Positions 1 to 6,141 of a DNA stretch of 64,000 bases are shown in pieces. This stretch comes from Paenibacillus prosopidis (lineage in GTDB: Bacteria > Bacillota > Bacilli > Paenibacillales > Paenibacillaceae): NCBI RefSeq assembly GCF_003337375.1, contig NZ_QPJD01000007.1:1-64000 (forward strand). The letters are read 5' to 3'. Under the pieces are notes generated by a model. It made no database searches and was not told where the DNA came from. It saw nothing but the letters and a program-made list of their open reading frames with translations. Within the stretch, counting starts at the first letter, position 1. Each line of letters begins with the position of its first letter. Position numbers and translations under genes: made by a program.

Positions 1-912
1 CGAAATCAAAGAGAACTTCGAGAATTAGTTCGTTATCGCCGAAGCATCATTGAAGAACGTGCCAGACAGCACAATCGAATTCAAAAGGTGCTAGAGGGAG
101 CAAATATCAAACTTGGCTCTGTTGTTTCCGATATCATGGGTGTTTCATCTAAGAATATGCTCCGTGCGATTGCAGACGGTGAAGAAGACCCTGAGAAATT
201 AGCAAATTTAGCTCAACGAACACTGAAAAAGAAGAAGGCAGAACTTGAAACCGCTCTTCGAGGCTATGTAAACCCCCATCAGCGTTTAATGATCAAAACA
301 ATTCTAACCCATATTGATTTTCTGACTGAACAAATTGAATTGTTAGATCAAGAGGTTGCTAAAAGAGTTAGTTCGTATCAGGAAGACATTGAACGCCTGG
401 ACTCCATACCAGGAATTGCTCCTCGTATGGCTGAACAGATCCTAGCTGAACTCGGAACAAACATTGAAAAACAGTTTCCTAGCGCCGCTCACTTATGTTC
501 TTGGGCAGCTTTAGTCCCTGGGCATAATGAAAGCGCAGGCAAACGAAAGTCTTCCAAAGGCAAAAAGGGAAACAAGTATTTAAGATCTGCATTAACAGAA
601 GCAGCGCATTCAGTAGGGGCATCTAAAAACTACCTTGGTGCGATGTATCGGCGAGCACTTGCTAAAAAAGGAAGGAAACGAGCAGCTATTATAGTTGCGC
701 ATGCTATATTACGAATTGCATATTACCTTCTGACGAGAAAAGAAATGTATGTGGACTTAGGCGAAGACTATTTTGATAAGAAAAAGCAAGCAGCAGTTGT
801 ACGCAATTCGGTTCGAAGACTAGAAAGCTTAGGGTTTGCCGTTACCAGGGTTTGCCGTTACCATTTCAGAAGTTTCCTAACCCTTAATTCACCTAATGTA
901 ATATTGATTTAA
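1..912 (+). CDS. IS110-family transposase, C-terminal part (5' end outside window)
   Basis: The open frame runs from the first base, so the N-terminal DEDD/RuvC-like catalytic half lies outside the window. What remains is the coiled linker and the C-terminal IS116/IS110/IS902 domain: a helix-hairpin-helix-like LDSIPGIAPRMAEQILAELG, then CSWAALVPGHNESAGKRKSS and KGNKYLRSALTEAAH, which holds the serine and basic residues typical of IS110 enzymes. A 16-bp tandem duplication near the 3' end shifts the frame. Without it the protein would end ...LGFAVTISEVS at position 880; with it, ten or more unrelated residues are added up to 912. IS110 elements have no DDE domain and usually no clear terminal inverted repeats. 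Family assignment is secure; whether this copy is active is not known. Confidence 0.9.
   Translation, partial: RNQRELRELVRYRRSIIEERARQHNRIQKVLEGANIKLGSVVSDIMGVSSKNMLRAIADGEEDPEKLANLAQRTLKKKKAELETALRGYVNPHQRLMIKTILTHIDFLTEQIELLDQEVAKRVSSYQEDIERLDSIPGIAPRMAEQILAELGTNIEKQFPSAAHLCSWAALVPGHNESAGKRKSSKGKKGNKYLRSALTEAAHSVGASKNYLGAMYRRALAKKGRKRAAIIVAHAILRIAYYLLTRKEMYVDLGEDYFDKKKQAAVVRNSVRRLESLGFAVTRVCRYHFRSFLTLNSPNVILI
1..912 (+). mobile_element. IS110-family insertion sequence, right part
   Basis: This is inferred from the transposase fragment alone. The right boundary could not be placed, because IS110 ends lack obvious inverted repeats. The sequence from 913 to about 1080 holds no gene I can recognise and may include the element's right end. 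Confidence 0.6.
831..862 (+). repeat. 16-bp tandem duplication inside transposase 3' end
   Basis: The unit AGGGTTTGCCGTTACC occurs at 831-846 and again immediately at 847-862. Sixteen is not a multiple of three, so the second copy frameshifts the last codons. Removing one copy restores a stop at 878-880. Confidence 0.95.
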
Positions 913-1209
913 TTAGGCGCTGTACTTTTTAAAAAATTAACGAACTGCGTCTCTCTTTAGTTTTGCCTTTTTTATTAGTCACCTGCGATATGAATTTTCA
1001 TGGTAGTTCAACAAAGTGCTGGTTTAGTATTTATTTACTACAGCGCCCGAAGTTACACCTCTCACGTAAGGTTGGCCGCTTAGCATTTGAAGTTTCGCTT
1101 TCCCTGTAATTACCGCATATTTTATTCGATAATGTTAGGCATGCCACAGTCACTTCCACATGCGCCCCGCGACGAAATATGCTTTAATATACCAAAGGAG
1201 CGTGATTCA

Positions 1210-1614
1210 ATGGACATCAAATCGTTTCTATATCCCAAGAACGAGGTCTCTTACCTCATGACATCCTCTAATATGAAAGAAGCCATGGATAAATTGGAGG
1301 CGAGCCACTATACGGCCATTCCGATCTTGGACGACAATGGCTTATATTTCGGAACGCTATCCGAGGGAGATTTGTTATGGAAGCTGAAAGCCACACCCGG
1401 CCTCGGCTTCGATACGATGCACGAAATTCCTGTCGTCTCCATCAAAAAACGGATGAAAGTCGAATGCGTCGCGATCAGCGCCGATTTGGACGATATGCTG
1501 GCGCTGGCGGCTGATCAGAACTTCGTTCCGGTAGTAGACGCCGATCGCGTCTTCCTCGGTATCATTCGCCGCAAAGATATAATCGAATACTATACCCGGA
1601 ATATTGCTGATTAG
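1210..1614 (+). CDS. CBS-domain pair protein
   Basis: A 134-residue protein made almost entirely of two CBS motifs: residues about 10-60 (ASHYTAIPILDDNGLYFGTLSEGDLL) and about 75-130 (ADQNFVPVVDADRVFLGIIRRKDII). CBS pairs form a Bateman module that binds adenine nucleotides. Its size and stand-alone architecture resemble the c-di-AMP-binding protein DarB/CbpB of Bacillus, but the ligand cannot be read from sequence. The ATG at 1210 is chosen because AAAGGAG precedes it at a good distance; the frame is open further upstream without a comparable ribosome binding site. It is probably monocistronic, between the IS110 remnant and its own terminator. Confidence 0.85.
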   Translation: MDIKSFLYPKNEVSYLMTSSNMKEAMDKLEASHYTAIPILDDNGLYFGTLSEGDLLWKLKATPGLGFDTMHEIPVVSIKKRMKVECVAISADLDDMLALAADQNFVPVVDADRVFLGIIRRKDIIEYYTRNIAD

Positions 1615-1642
1615 TTGGAAAGATCTGATCTCGCGGATCACG

Positions 1643-1673
1643 AAGGCTGCCGTTCGACGGCAGCCTTATCTTT
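1643..1673 (+). terminator. Rho-independent terminator after the CBS gene
   Basis: A perfect 10-bp stem, AAGGCTGCCG / CGGCAGCCTT with loop TTCGA, is followed by a T-rich stretch, 28 bp after the CBS stop codon. Confidence 0.85.
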
Positions 1674-1730
1674 GTTCTTAATGTTTATTGCTATTGTAAT
1701 CCGGTAGTACAAGGGTTTCTCCCATTTGCT

Positions 1731-2255
1731 TTACTTAAGAAAATAATCCTGTACTTCATTCCAGTTGTTTACTCTCACGTATCCAGTTTCATGCATATTG
1801 TGAGAAGCAGTAAATAAGATTCCCTGCCCACAGAAACGTTTGAAATGTCTTACATTATCATCTATAAGATAATCTGCATGGATGATGCTTTTATCACCAC
1901 AAAAAACAAAATTCATGTCTGAAAGAAATGGGAAATGTTCTTTTAACCACTCATATTTCGCCGTGAAGGAACTTGGAAATTCCATAGCGGCAGTAGTTAT
2001 AAATATTTCATAGTGCTGACTTAACTTTTTAATAACCTCCTGACTTCCTTCTATTACATTCAAATCACGAAAAAATGTTGGTTCTGCAAAAAAACTCTTA
2101 ATCTCACTTTCCAGATGCGGGCGAAGATCTCTTAATTTTTTTCCTTTAATATCGTCAATCATGATGGTTTCTTTAAAATGTTGATTGTATAATTTCAAAT
2201 GCTTTTCAGCTGCATCCGCAATTACTTCATCCATATCTATTGCTATTCTTTTCAT
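1731..2255 (-). CDS. 5'(3')-deoxyribonucleotidase (NT5C family, HAD superfamily)
   Basis: A 174-residue HAD-like phosphatase. Motif I is IAIDMDEVIAD near the N-terminus, with the nucleophilic Asp and acid/base Asp. Motif II is ITTAAM (about residue 92), and the late acidic motif is DYLIDDN (about residue 136). This arrangement and length match the cytosolic 5' nucleotidase deoxy (pyrimidine) type C family, which dephosphorylates deoxynucleoside monophosphates. GGAGG lies 10 nt before the ATG. The gene lies 58 bp downstream of a DeoR-type regulator on the same strand, so the two probably form an operon. The pair is clearly AT-richer than the rest of the window, which suggests acquisition by transfer. 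Confidence 0.88.
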   Translation of the reverse strand: MKRIAIDMDEVIADAAEKHLKLYNQHFKETIMIDDIKGKKLRDLRPHLESEIKSFFAEPTFFRDLNVIEGSQEVIKKLSQHYEIFITTAAMEFPSSFTAKYEWLKEHFPFLSDMNFVFCGDKSIIHADYLIDDNVRHFKRFCGQGILFTASHNMHETGYVRVNNWNEVQDYFLK

Positions 2256-2313
2256 CTATTTGTTTCCTCCAATAATAAAAATAGTTTTATACTATCCTCT
2301 CACATCATTAATT

Positions 2314-3090
2314 TTATCCATCGTTCGTTGCACCTTGTACCAACATAATATCTACCTCGTGAAGATTTAAAGTTTCAATTAATTGATCATTAGGTTCCTT
2401 GTCTGTTATTAGTATATCTACACGGTCCCACCCACACACGTTTTGAAAAAGTTTTCGACCAAACTTTGTACTATCTGCTAATACAATAACTTGGTCAACT
2501 CTTCGTATCATTTCTTTCATCAAAGAGGCTTCTTCCGAATCAGGAATGGACAACCCGTCCTGAGTAATTCCGCATGTTCCTAAAAACAGTTTATCGGCGT
2601 TATAATCAGCTAACATTTCTATGGCTTTTGCTCCGTAAATATAACGGTGAGTAGAATTAAACAAGCCACCTAACAAATGGATACTTAACGTGTCTTTTTT
2701 TGAAAGTATATCCGCAATGTCAATGGAATTTGTAACGACTATATTGTTTTGAGTTGAAATATGCTCAGCAAGAAACTGTACCGTTGTTGATGCATCCATA
2801 ATGAGATACTCATTATTCTTAATTAGAGATGCGGCCAATCGTCCAATTTCCTTTTTCCCCTTGGGTTCATCCAGCAATCGTTGTTCATAATTGAGGACTT
2901 CTTTAGTTAAAGAAGGAAGAATGGCTCCTCCTCTTGTACGGATAATGCTTCTATTTTCTTCAAGTTTCACTAAATCTCTACGAGCTGTGTCCCTAGATAC
3001 TTCAAAGACTTTGCAAATATCCTCAATACTGATTCTTTGATGTTCCTGCAAATAATTCAATATACCTATTAACCGTTCTTCTTGGTACAC
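2314..3090 (-). CDS. DeoR-family transcriptional regulator
   Basis: A 258-residue protein. Residues about 1-55 form the DeoR helix-turn-helix (ISIEDICKVFEVSRDTARRD, followed by the TRGGA box). Residues about 75-235 form the sugar-phosphate-sensing DeoRC domain (IMDASTTVQFLAEHI, VTNSIDIADIL, LADSTKFGRKLF). Such regulators usually repress a sugar or nucleoside catabolic operon and respond to a phosphorylated intermediate. The start is GTG with AGGTGG upstream. It is followed by the deoxyribonucleotidase gene, so a role in (deoxy)nucleotide or sugar-phosphate turnover is inferred. Two direct repeats just upstream could be its own operators. AT-rich relative to neighbours. Confidence 0.9.
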   Translation of the reverse strand: MYQEERLIGILNYLQEHQRISIEDICKVFEVSRDTARRDLVKLEENRSIIRTRGGAILPSLTKEVLNYEQRLLDEPKGKKEIGRLAASLIKNNEYLIMDASTTVQFLAEHISTQNNIVVTNSIDIADILSKKDTLSIHLLGGLFNSTHRYIYGAKAIEMLADYNADKLFLGTCGITQDGLSIPDSEEASLMKEMIRRVDQVIVLADSTKFGRKLFQNVCGWDRVDILITDKEPNDQLIETLNLHEVDIMLVQGATNDG

Positions 3091-3115
3091 AAATATTCAC
3101 CACCTATGGGTTGAT

Positions 3116-3190
3116 TATAAGTGATCGTAAGTAATTAATGCTAATTATTTTTAAGTTTTTATAATTTTTATAAGTAAATGTAAGTATATA
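3116..3190 (-). promoter_or_regulatory. Paired direct repeats upstream of the DeoR gene, candidate operators
   Basis: Two copies of TATAAGT-RATSGTAAGTA are found at 3116-3137 and 3169-3190, 53 bp apart, which is about five helical turns. They lie 26-100 bp upstream of the regulator start in very AT-rich DNA. DeoR-family proteins often bind direct repeats and autoregulate. The operator role is inference. Confidence 0.45.
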
Positions 3191-3246
3191 TGGATGATTT
3201 AAAAAGTATATACAACAACGATAAATATACTTAAGTACGGCAACAA

Positions 3247-3290
3247 GCAGCCTTGGTTCGTTGTTGAACGGACTAAGGCTGTTATTTTAT
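3247..3290 (+). terminator. Terminator-like hairpin without an adjacent upstream gene
   Basis: Imperfect stem CAGCCTTGGTTCG / CGGACTAAGGCTG followed by a T-rich tract (TTATTTTATTATT). No plus-strand gene ends nearby. It may be a leftover terminator at the right edge of the AT-rich insert or a leader element of the PIG-L gene at 3371. Confidence 0.5.
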
Positions 3291-3370
3291 TATTGCGGAC
3301 ATTTGAAGTAACATAATAAGAAGATGGAGTTGTAAAAAGCAATCGAATACTTATCGAGAGAAGGAAAACC

Positions 3371-4075
3371 ATGTCCAACCGTATCGTATTCAGCTACGCG
3401 CATCCCGATGATGAATCTTTTCTGAGTGCCTGTCTCATTCGCCAGCTTGCCGAATCCGGCGATCAGCCTGCGCTTTTGCTCGCAACGAGAGGAGATGCCG
3501 GCGGCAAGAACGGCGCTTATGCCCATTTGTCAAAGATGGATTTGGGTCATCTGAGGGAGAAGGAAATGGGACGCGCGGCAGGCGTCCTGAAGCTGGATGC
3601 CGTAGAATTCCTGGGTTTTCCCGACGGAAAGCTGGCTGAGTGCGATGAGCAGGCATTCTTGCAGGGAGTCGTGGCATTCCTCAATCGCAGAAGACCATCG
3701 GGCGTCTTTACTTTTCCTCCTGATGGCGGAAACTTCCACCCCGATCATATGGCGATATCCCGGATCACTACGAAGGCTGTTGTCGGCGGACAATGTCCAT
3801 CCGTGAAACAGCTGTACTACACTATGTCCGAACCAGTTATGAATGCGGGTCATAAGCCTACCTTTTCTGTCGATACTAAACCGATGTGGGACGTAAAAGC
3901 GGAAGCCCTGCGTGCGCATGATTCCCAAATCATTGGGATAGAGCGGTATTTCGGCAAGCTGCATGATTTTCCGGAGACAAAAAGATACGAGTCCTTTGTA
4001 ATCGCTTGGGAACAAGGTGTATTTTGGCCGGAAAAATCGGAGGACTGCGCTCGCGAGGAGCTTGGTTTAAGATAA
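3371..4075 (+). CDS. PIG-L (LmbE-like) family deacetylase
   Basis: A 234-residue protein starting with FSYAHPDDESF, the AHPDDE zinc-binding signature of the PIG-L/LmbE family; the third zinc ligand His is in GGNFHPDHMAI (about residue 122). Family members remove N-acetyl groups from N-acetylglucosaminyl conjugates, such as BshB in bacillithiol synthesis or MshB in mycothiol synthesis. Other members act on different amides, so the substrate is open. GAAGG lies upstream of the ATG. The gene stands alone, with no bacillithiol partner gene nearby. Length is normal for the family. Confidence 0.88.
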   Translation: MSNRIVFSYAHPDDESFLSACLIRQLAESGDQPALLLATRGDAGGKNGAYAHLSKMDLGHLREKEMGRAAGVLKLDAVEFLGFPDGKLAECDEQAFLQGVVAFLNRRRPSGVFTFPPDGGNFHPDHMAISRITTKAVVGGQCPSVKQLYYTMSEPVMNAGHKPTFSVDTKPMWDVKAEALRAHDSQIIGIERYFGKLHDFPETKRYESFVIAWEQGVFWPEKSEDCAREELGLR

Positions 4076-4267
4076 AGAGGTTTAAAACATCTGCCGCCGG
4101 ACAGTCCCCGTTAGCCATCCATAACTCTCACGCGCTACCACAGATTATGGAAGTAATTGCGTTCTTCCATGGGAGCTTAACATCGAGGTAAAGCTTTACA
4201 TTAATTCCGTATTCTTGGGTACATTAAAGCTGAAAAAACGAGAAGCTTCATTTTAGGAGAGTGTTGT

Positions 4268-4417
4268 ATGCCAAACGAAAAAGAGCATGAACCAACCATT
4301 GCGCCAGGGATGAACATGCACGATCAACTTGAGGAAAAACCAACAGATAAAGAAAAAGAAAAAGGCGATACAACTGCTGTTACCCGTCTTTACCTCGATC
4401 GTACTCCGGAGGATTAA
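4268..4417 (+). CDS. Small hydrophilic protein, 49 aa, unknown
   Basis: The ATG has AGGAGA seven bases upstream. The product is highly charged (EEKPTDKEKEKGDTT in the middle), has no hydrophobic segment and no Cys, and ends with LYLDRTPED. I do not recognise the family. It lies before a YjcZ-type peptide gene on the same strand, 137 bp apart, so a spore-related role is possible but is inferred from neighbourhood only. Confidence 0.6.
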   Translation: MPNEKEHEPTIAPGMNMHDQLEEKPTDKEKEKGDTTAVTRLYLDRTPED

Positions 4418-4554
4418 CTTCCTCCCTTCTTGTATTTCATTATTCACTAGGCTAATGACACTGATTAAATGTCTCTACGGCAAACACCCAATCACAAAGC
4501 AGCAGCCATGCATAAATTACAGAGTACTCAACACGTAAGGAGGTGCATTTAATA

Positions 4555-4671
4555 ATGTCCGGTTACGTAGGTGGTGCTTTCACAAACACAGGTTCCATTC
4601 TGGTGCTTTTCATTTTGTTAGTAATTATCGCTTGCAGTTGCGGCTTATTCGGCGGCTACGGCAGAGGCTAG
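4555..4671 (+). CDS. YjcZ-family sporulation peptide, 38 aa
   Basis: A 38-residue peptide with AAGGAGG about 11 bases before the ATG. It has a short polar N-terminus rich in Gly (MSGYVGGAFTNTG), a single hydrophobic helix SILVLFILLVIIACSCG, and a Gly/Tyr tail GGYGRG. This is the pattern of the YjcZ/SscA small membrane-associated sporulation proteins of Bacillaceae, in which VLFILLIIVG is the recurring core. Likely made in the developing spore; timing cannot be read from the sequence. A terminator follows at 4763. Confidence 0.8.
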   Translation: MSGYVGGAFTNTGSILVLFILLVIIACSCGLFGGYGRG

Positions 4672-4762
4672 TAAATAAACACTGAATGTCCTCCATGCAT
4701 TCAGACTGCTAAAAATTCCTCCTATTCCCGCTCGCAACAGCATACCTCCAGATATCTCACCG

Positions 4763-4808
4763 AAAGGGGCTGACTCAAAGGTTATAAACCTTCAGAGAAG
4801 CCCCTTTT
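4763..4808 (+). terminator. Terminator after the YjcZ-type gene
   Basis: The outer stem AAAGGGGCT / AGCCCCTTTTT encloses an inner hairpin AAGGTTATAAACCTT. The inner part is nearly identical to that of the hairpin at 23217-23257, so the two belong to one terminator family. Confidence 0.8.
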
Positions 4809-4823
4809 TCGTGTTATTCCGAA

Positions 4824-4868
4824 ACAAAAAAGGCTTTGCTTCCTGCCCATGACAGGTTGCACAGCCTT
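4824..4868 (-). terminator. Terminator of the 62-aa minus-strand gene
   Basis: Read on the minus strand, AAGGCT, TGC and CCTG pair with CAGG, GCA and AGCCTT, and a run of T follows. It begins 15 bp past the stop of the gene at 4883. Confidence 0.7.
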
Positions 4869-4882
4869 ATATTCATCATGAT

Positions 4883-5071
4883 TCAGCTGACCGAGGAGTT
4901 GATCCTGCCTAACTCATTTTCCACCAATGTCGTTAATTCATCTTCGTAGCCACCGGTAATCCGGTACTTGCGAATATAATCTTTAACAAATTTACGCGGG
5001 TCCTTGGGTTGAAAAATTCTCGTGAGTTCCTTCAGGCTTTCCTTGACTTCATTCTGGCTATGTTTCGCCAT
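4883..5071 (-). CDS. Small protein, 62 aa, unknown
   Basis: The ATG is preceded by GGGGAGGAG. The product is charged and helical (ESLKELTRIFQPKDPRKFVKDYIRKYRI) with an acidic C-terminus (YEDELTTLVENELGRI); no Cys and no membrane segment. I do not recognise the family. It has its own terminator and an unusually long structured leader with a credible promoter, so it appears to be an independently regulated gene. Confidence 0.6.
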   Translation of the reverse strand: MAKHSQNEVKESLKELTRIFQPKDPRKFVKDYIRKYRITGGYEDELTTLVENELGRINSSVS

Positions 5072-5219
5072 GAAATCTCCTCCCCTATACGTTGGATGGT
5101 CGTCCTAAACAGCAATATACGAGACCGCTAGCGGTGGTTGCACCGAAAGAACCCCCCGGTCGGTGCAGGTAACTCCATGGCCAAAGAGTCACAATGTTTT
5201 AATTTTTCTTACTATTATA
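5072..5219 (-). promoter_or_regulatory. Promoter and structured 5' leader of the 62-aa gene
   Basis: On the minus strand TATAAT lies at 5219-5214 with TTTCAT 17 bp upstream, giving a leader of about 135 nt. The leader contains a GCACCGA / TCGGTGC stem around a G-rich loop, the 12-bp palindrome ACCGCTAGCGGT, and a GACTC / GAGT stem. It matches none of the riboswitch consensus motifs I checked (ydaO, ykkC, GEMM, fluoride, T-box). Confidence 0.45.
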
Positions 5220-5253
5220 ACATTTTGGAAACAATTATGAAAGTTAACAATTA

Positions 5254-5475
5254 TTAATCTCGTCGCCCGGCATGTTCGGTTATAGCTTCCGAACTGTGCC
5301 CGCCATCCGTTGATTTTGCTGTAATAATCGGATTTGGAGACGAGACATCGACTGCCGGCCGAGCTGTCTCAGAAAGCCTGTCTTTACGAAACATTCTTAA
5401 ATATGCAATTACGCCAATCATGGCGACAACAATTCCAAACGCTAATACGAGCGTCGTTACCCAGCCCTGGACCAT
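5254..5475 (-). CDS. Small single-pass membrane protein, 73 aa, unknown
   Basis: GGAGG lies about seven bases before the ATG. Residues about 5-27 form one membrane helix (VTTLVLAFGIVVAMIGVIAYL), followed by the basic stop-transfer sequence RMFRKDR and a polar tail of about 40 residues rich in Ser, Ala and Glu. By the positive-inside rule the tail is probably cytosolic. No family recognised. It stands between the 62-aa gene and the thioesterase gene. Confidence 0.6.
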   Translation of the reverse strand: MVQGWVTTLVLAFGIVVAMIGVIAYLRMFRKDRLSETARPAVDVSSPNPIITAKSTDGGHSSEAITEHAGRRD

Positions 5476-5665
5476 GTCTTCGCCTCCTTCCTTTAATATG
5501 TTTATCGGTTTAAAATCGATTAATATTTAACTATTTTATTGCAAAGTCAACCTTCCATATATTAGGTATTATTATAACGAATTACATAAAGACAAGCAAC
5601 TCAGGGCGTAAACGGATGTCGCGACGCACGAACCGCTAGCTGTGTGAATGATCAGCTCGGTTCTG

Positions 5666-5700
5666 TGCCATCCTTGGCGGCAAAAGCTCGTTTCGTGGTA
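5666..5700. repeat. Truncated copy C of a dispersed two-hairpin element
   Basis: The stretch from 5666 shares CCATCCTTGGCGGCAAA and GCTCGTTTCG with the element at 16323-16422. The left arm and the second hairpin are not preserved. It lies directly after the thioesterase stop codon. Confidence 0.7.
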
Positions 5701-5707
5701 AAATATT

Positions 5708-6136
5708 TTAAATGAGCCTATAGGCGCCGCTGCCCCATGCAAGCAGCTTGCCGCTTTCATCCTTAACCCGGGCTTGAAGCGTCAGCGTCCGATCCGTCCG
5801 GTGCATAAGCTCCGCTTCGCAAAACAGCATGCCTCCCTTGCTGCTGGCGAGAAATTGCGTGTTCATATTGGCGGTAACCATCCGTTCATTCGCGGAGGCC
5901 AGCATCACAACGAGCCCCATTGCATTATCTAACAGCGACATAAGCACGCCGCCGTGAACGATGCCAAGCAGGTTCATATGAGGCTCAGCGGCATCCAGGC
6001 AAATCGTCACTTTACTCGGATTGGCCTGCACAACCTGGCAGCCGAGCAGTCCCCAGAACGTCGCTTCCGCCCGTTCTGACAGCCGCGCCAAGTGTTCGGC
6101 CTGATCTGCCTGCTGCACAAACCGTTCCTCATCCAT
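5708..6136 (-). CDS. PaaI-type hotdog-fold acyl-CoA thioesterase
   Basis: A protein of about 142 residues with the PaaI/YbgC hotdog signature NLLGIVHGGVLMSLLDNAMG (about residues 55-74), in which HGG and the Asp in LLDNA form the catalytic region. The function inferred is hydrolysis of acyl-CoA esters, probably recycling CoA during fatty-acid breakdown. ATG 6136 is chosen (AAGGGAG upstream); an in-frame GTG at 6145 overlaps the lcfA stop but sits too close to that site. It is the last gene of the minus-strand beta-oxidation run and is translationally coupled to lcfA. Confidence 0.88.
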   Translation of the reverse strand: MDEERFVQQADQAEHLARLSERAEATFWGLLGCQVVQANPSKVTICLDAAEPHMNLLGIVHGGVLMSLLDNAMGLVVMLASANERMVTANMNTQFLASSKGGMLFCEAELMHRTDRTLTLQARVKDESGKLLAWGSGAYRLI

Positions 6137-6141
6137 ATCGT

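Noticed and set aside
5072..5207. Assigning the leader to a known riboswitch class
   Set aside because: None of the conserved cores of ydaO, ykkC, GEMM, fluoride or T-box elements could be matched.
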